Origin: Stenogyne calaminthoides
Lineage: Eukaryota > Streptophyta > Magnoliopsida > Lamiales > Lamiaceae
DNA: 64,000 nucleotides
NCBI GenBank assembly: GCA_037126765.1
Contig: JBBCBC010000037.1
Coordinates: 12,405,263-12,469,262 of the forward strand
Reading direction: 5' to 3'
Below the pieces are notes generated by a model, which was given only the letters and a program-made list of their open reading frames with translations, made no database searches and was not told the DNA's origin. Of this stretch, positions 59,986-64,000 are shown one piece after another (position 1 is the first letter of the stretch; every line of letters begins with the position of its first letter). The translations under genes were made by a program, and so were the position numbers.

Positions 59986-60720
59986 GCTTTTTTTTTATAT
60001 ATATATGAACCTCCTAGCTCGGAGACTTCATTTCTTTCTCTACAATTTCTTCTCCCCAAAATCGCTAAGAACCGAATCGCCTCCGTCCTCGGTTTCCTTC
60101 AAAATCCTCCTTGTCACCGCCCTCCCCGTCCCTCCTCCCCCCAAATCATCCCTCCCTCCCTCCCTACATGCCATCACCCTCCTCCGCCCCCATAACACTT
60201 AGTTGGTAATAACACTTAGTTGGTACATTGGATTGTGCAATCTTTAATTTTACTTTTTTTCAAGCTTTAGCTTTATTCATATTGCATATTCCGTATTGAA
60301 CATTATAAATATGATTATACAGTTGAATTGAACATTAATATATGAGTAAGTCAATATAACGTGTGTTAAAAAAAAAATCAAATGAATAAGTCTTCCATGA
60401 AATATTTTATATGCAATATCTAATGATTATAAGAAAAAAGTGGGGCACAAAATAAATATAAATATAAAATGGGGCCTCAACTCAAGTCGTATTTTCATTG
60501 AATTTTTCAAGCTTTAGCTTTATTCATATTATATATGTTGCTCTTGTTGTTTTTTGAACTGAACTAATCTTGGTGTTTATAACACTTAGTTAATTTTGTT
60601 TATATTATATATGTTGCTCTTGTTTTTTAAATTTGAAATATTATATTTTGCTCCATAACACTTAGTTGCTCTTGTTGTTTATATTCTTGGTCTACTTCGT
60701 AAAACAATGTCATTCAAGCC

Positions 60721-61134
60721 TAATACACATGTGTTCATAGTATAAGAGTATGCTATCAACCTAAATTTTAATTTATAAGTAGATGATCTTGAGATGTAAC
60801 TTATAAGTAGATGTATCATGTATCTTTTGCATAGATAGTTCTTATCATGTATGAAACATCCGGTTGTGAATATTGTTTGTTTTTTGTTTATTAAATGTTG
60901 TTTCTTCTGCTTTACAAGATCATGTCTTAATACACATGTGTTCATAGTATAAGAGTATGCTATCAACTGAAATTTTAATTTATAAGTAGATGATGCAGAT
61001 GTAACCTATAAGTAGATATATGTATCGTGTATACTGCATAGATAGTTCTTATCATGTATGAAACATCCGGTTGTGAATATTGTTTGTTTTTTGTTTATTA
61101 AATGTTGTTTCTTCTGCTTTACATGATCATGTCT
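60721..61134. repeat. 207-bp tandem duplication
   Basis: 60721-60927 and 60928-61134 are near-identical, starting 'taatacacatgtgttcatag' and ending 'tttaca(a/t)gatcatgtct'. It lies just upstream of the first recognisable coding exon of the CACTA gene. Confidence 0.9.
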
Positions 61135-62760
61135 CGTTTGCCATATCCCGGAGATGATGGAGATTCTGATGGAGATCATGGCGCATATGATCATGGTGCA
61201 TATGATGACTTGAGAGAGTGTGACACGATGCTCCCACCACCACTAGCAGACTCAGGGAGAAGCGCACTTTCGAGTATAGTTACAATGTCATCTATTAAGA
61301 GAGCTCAGAAAGTGAGGAAAACACTTCAGGTAATTTTATTACAATTGAACAGTTTGAAATCGATAAATATATTGATTGATCGTTGAACCTAATTAAATAC
61401 TATGTTATTGAAGTTATCGTTCAATGAGTTTGGACAGGCAATAGGAAAAGAGAGTGAGTCGTTGTCCTTCTACATTGAAGTCATTTTGTCGGACCGTGAT
61501 CCCTATCGTCTTTGCCCGACCAACCATCTTTAGCGTAACCCCAAAACCCGACTCGCTTTGAAGGAAAGATTATGGGACGAGCTTACGGTATGTTAATTAT
61601 ATATTCATTGAAAGTTGTAGTATGACCCTTAAATTTACTAAATTGTTATGTTATATGCGATAGACTACCTTCGAGGTCTTGACCTCACAAAGAAAAAGCA
61701 AATATTGTCGCATGGTTGGGAGTAATGGCCAAGAATTTCCTGGACTTGGATGAGAAGTAACACACAAGATCCTAAACCGGTCTTTACTCGGCTAGTCCGC
61801 CTCCTGCGTGTCGTAATAACCCTATGGTGGCTCCATCTTTGGGAGGAGTTTGTGAGCGAAGCAATGGAGGATGATTTCGTGTAAAATTGATCAATGTCAT
61901 TTCCTCAATTTCTAATGCCCTAAGTTTTTTCGGTGTTTATCATATTTCTATTATCTTTGTAGGATCGAAGCAAAAAAAAAATCGCGTCAAGCCAAGTCGA
62001 TAGAGACGCGATATCGTGGATCCAACAAAGGTTATGCAATTTAATAAGAGAAAATATGGTGAGATCAAAATCCTAACTTTTAATTTTTTTTATATTTCAC
62101 TTTTAATATATCTAATAAAGGGACACGCTCATCACTATCGTAGAAAGAGGGAAAGAAGAAAAATTTGGAGAGAGTGAGCCTATTGTTACCCATTTTGACT
62201 TATTTAAGACTACCAGAAAGGGTCGAGATGGGAATATTCACGATCCCAATGCACAACGCATCATCGAAGAAGTGGTAATCTATCCATTAATTTATCTTTC
62301 AATTACAAACTATTATTTATAAACAAATAATTAAATAATAATCTTTTGTTTTTGTGATTCGGAGGCGTCTATCTCGCACCATGACGCTTTGGCGACATTC
62401 GCATGATCGGCCCCGATGATCTGTTTGGACGGGCTATGGGTCGCCAGAGCATCCCGACCACTTGAGATGTCGGATATGGCGTGATTTAAGACATCTTTAG
62501 CAATGGCACCTGGTATTCAAGCCATGAATATGATGGGTATACTAACGGAACAGGTTGCTAAGTTGACTAAAGATGTAGAACGTTTTAGGTCTGAGAAAAG
62601 ATCGAGCCACGGAATGTCGTCGAGTGGAGCAAGCTGTGAACATAGTGTCGCTAATGCTATGTTTTCAGCTAACCCTAGGGACGACTTTATTGAGGCACTT
62701 CAAAACGTCTCACATGTATCGATATGCATGTCTCACATTTGTTTTAATTAAAGACTAGTG
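61130..62760 (+). pseudogene. CACTA transposase_24-like region
   Basis: Exon-like blocks separated by introns: 61130-61329 (RLPYPGDDGDSDGDHGAYD, acidic, donor after CAG); about 61436-61590 (SLSFYIEVILSDRDPYRL and LKERLWDEL, the helix of the Ptta/En/Spm family, with a TAG between them); about 61965-62030 (KSRQAKSIETRYRGSNKGYA, as in the NR-KY-H-GSKGYA motif); about 62170-62275 (EPIVTHFDLFKTTRKGRDGN, the 'elFe-TH-k-dG' motif); and a coiled coil near 62530-62600 (MMGILTEQVAKLTKDVERF). Several stops make this copy doubtful, although unrecognised introns could hide some. These proteins accompany TnpD in CACTA mobility. Confidence 0.6.
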
Positions 62761-62819
62761 TATCAAAATTTTCTAACTAAATATCTTATTCAAGCGACCA
62801 ACGACCTTTTTCTTTACAG

Positions 62820-64000
62820 ATCCGGAGGATCCCGACGGTTGGTGGCCCACAGTGCTCGTTCTTGCACAGCTCCCATGGAATGATTCATGGTCATCCCATC
62901 ACTCCTAGTTTTGTGAGGGTCACACTCGATGTACCCGTGTCGGGAGGAGGATTCAATGTGCAAAACCAATCAATGAAGTCATCCCGTCACACAACGGAAT
63001 AAATGGCATTTCATCGAATGGCCGAGCAACTTGGTCTCTAGCACCATGAGGGTAAAATATTTGTTATTAAAGTTCATTATCTTATTTGTGGTTCTAAATA
63101 ATATTGTAAATTAATTGTAGAATCCGCCCGAATTCCACATGAGGCTAAATCGAGGACTCCATTTGCTTAAGACTTGGTTATCCCACGATTTGAGACTTAG
63201 ATCATGATGATCATTTACGCTAGGGTGCACCGATGGTATCGTCTAATGCTTTTCGATATCGCCACGCTTCCCATGCTTGCTCACTTTCATCGTGATACTT
63301 TCCAAGAATTCGTCGATGAGGAACATGTCTTGCTAAAAGTCTTGAATGACGAGTGGTTGAGTGCAACCACCATAGCCCTTTACCTCGGTATGTGTTTACT
63401 AATTCTCAATATTCAATTTACGTATAGTTTAATTTTCTTTTTAAATATTAATTAAGCGTATATATGTTGGTTAAAGATATTTGGGTGAGCTATATCTCTC
63501 CGGAGATAACCGAGCAAGTGGAATGTACTCCTTCGCGTCTCCCCCAAGTGTCTTGCATAATGGGTGATAGGTATATGACCATGGATGGGTTCGTTAATCA
63601 CATCTTTGAATCTAATCTAACTAGGAGATCATCATCTCATTTTTTGGCCAACAAATGTGGGGTGAGTGATAAACATTTAGTTTAAAATTTGTATTCATGT
63701 TTATAATATTTGCACATATATATGCTAAATTTGCAGTTAATTTTAATACTCTCAATATAATATAGGAACCATTGGGTGCTGGTCGTCATACACATGAATA
63801 CATTAAGTGTGTATTTTATAGACACAACCCGTGATGGAGTTTATTCTAATCGCCCTGATCTCGTTTCATATATGGAAGCGTAAGTTCATTTTTAATATTC
63901 TATACAATGATTTGTTTTACTTTTAAAATTATGCATATTTAATCTATTTTTATTTTTTAATTATAATAATAATAGTGTGATGACGATGTATCAGAGTCGC
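62820..64000 (+). CDS. CACTA Ulp1-like (C48) protease region, partial
   Basis: Continues the CACTA gene. GMIHGHPITPSFVRVTLDVP (about 62875-62935) is the domain that often precedes Ulp1 in these proteins. HRDTFQEFVDEEHVLLKVLN (63281-63340) and DIWVSYISPEITEQVE (63476-63523) are alpha-helical parts, and NHWVLVVIHMNT with YFIDT (about 63770-63830) carries the catalytic His and Asp of a Ulp1 fold. Splice sites fit: acceptor TATAG|G at about 63764 and donor GCG|GTAAG-like at about 63880. The catalytic Cys would be to the right of the window. A stop near 63201 (LRS**) may reflect decay or an unrecognised intron. Confidence 0.55.

Larger units (their letters stand above)
59797..64000 (+). mobile_element. 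CACTA (En/Spm) DNA transposon, left part, runs off the window
   Basis: It begins CACTAAAAGCTTGC after a possible 3-bp target ACA. The first 200 bp hold repeated 'cttggacaac(c)gtt' and 'aaccgttgtccaag' words in both orientations, the typical subterminal repeats of CACTA elements. Downstream lies an intron-containing gene with Ptta/En/Spm transposase_24-like and Ulp1-like parts. The right end and any TnpD transposase are outside the window. Confidence 0.75.

Overview
This is a plant (eudicot) nuclear window: AT-rich intergenic DNA, short phase-consistent GT..AG introns, site II and E2F-type promoter words, and mostly transposable elements of plant lineages. I cannot name the species.

Host genes. 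The only genes I can support are a tail-to-tail pair present twice in the same orientation. The right copy looks functional: a small heavy-metal-associated (HMA/HPP) protein gene on + (41260-43733, 3 exons) and a flap endonuclease 1 (FEN1) gene on - (44548-50386, 17 exons, about 412 codons, all seven catalytic acidic residues present). The left copy (about 2920-6500) is a decayed paralogue of both genes, with stops, frameshifts and two large internal deletions. The two copies are now separated by about 34 kb of retrotransposon DNA.

Layout. 1-2870: degenerate C-rich tandem array around an orphan coding exon. 2920-6500: pseudogene pair. About 6695-11214: 3' end of an Athila-like Ty3 element with its LTR. 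11215-38705: a decayed Tat-lineage Ty3 element carrying nested insertions: a small non-autonomous (TRIM-like) LTR element in the RNase H region (14218-16152), and a Copia solo LTR (18849-35263) that is itself split by a 14.6-kb Copia element with 1.56-kb LTRs (19754-34329). 38.7-41 kb: hAT remnant, Stowaway-like MITE, other repeats. 41.0-50.6 kb: active gene pair; a 1.9-kb hAT-type element sits in HMA intron 1. 50.6-53.58 kb: AT-rich intergenic DNA. 53584-59796: minus-strand Copia element holding a 1.15-kb non-autonomous hAT element. 59797-64000: 5' part of a CACTA (En/Spm) element encoding a transposase_24-type region and a Ulp1-like protease domain, cut by the window edge and inserted in the Copia LTR.

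The most interesting signals are the fate of the duplicated FEN1 genes (E2F site and exons lost in one copy; unusual C-terminus and weakened PIP box in the other), the hAT element whose empty site survives in the paralogue, the ordered nest of retrotransposons, and a Copia element with two internal promoter-like regions. All calls come from reading the sequence; no database search was run.
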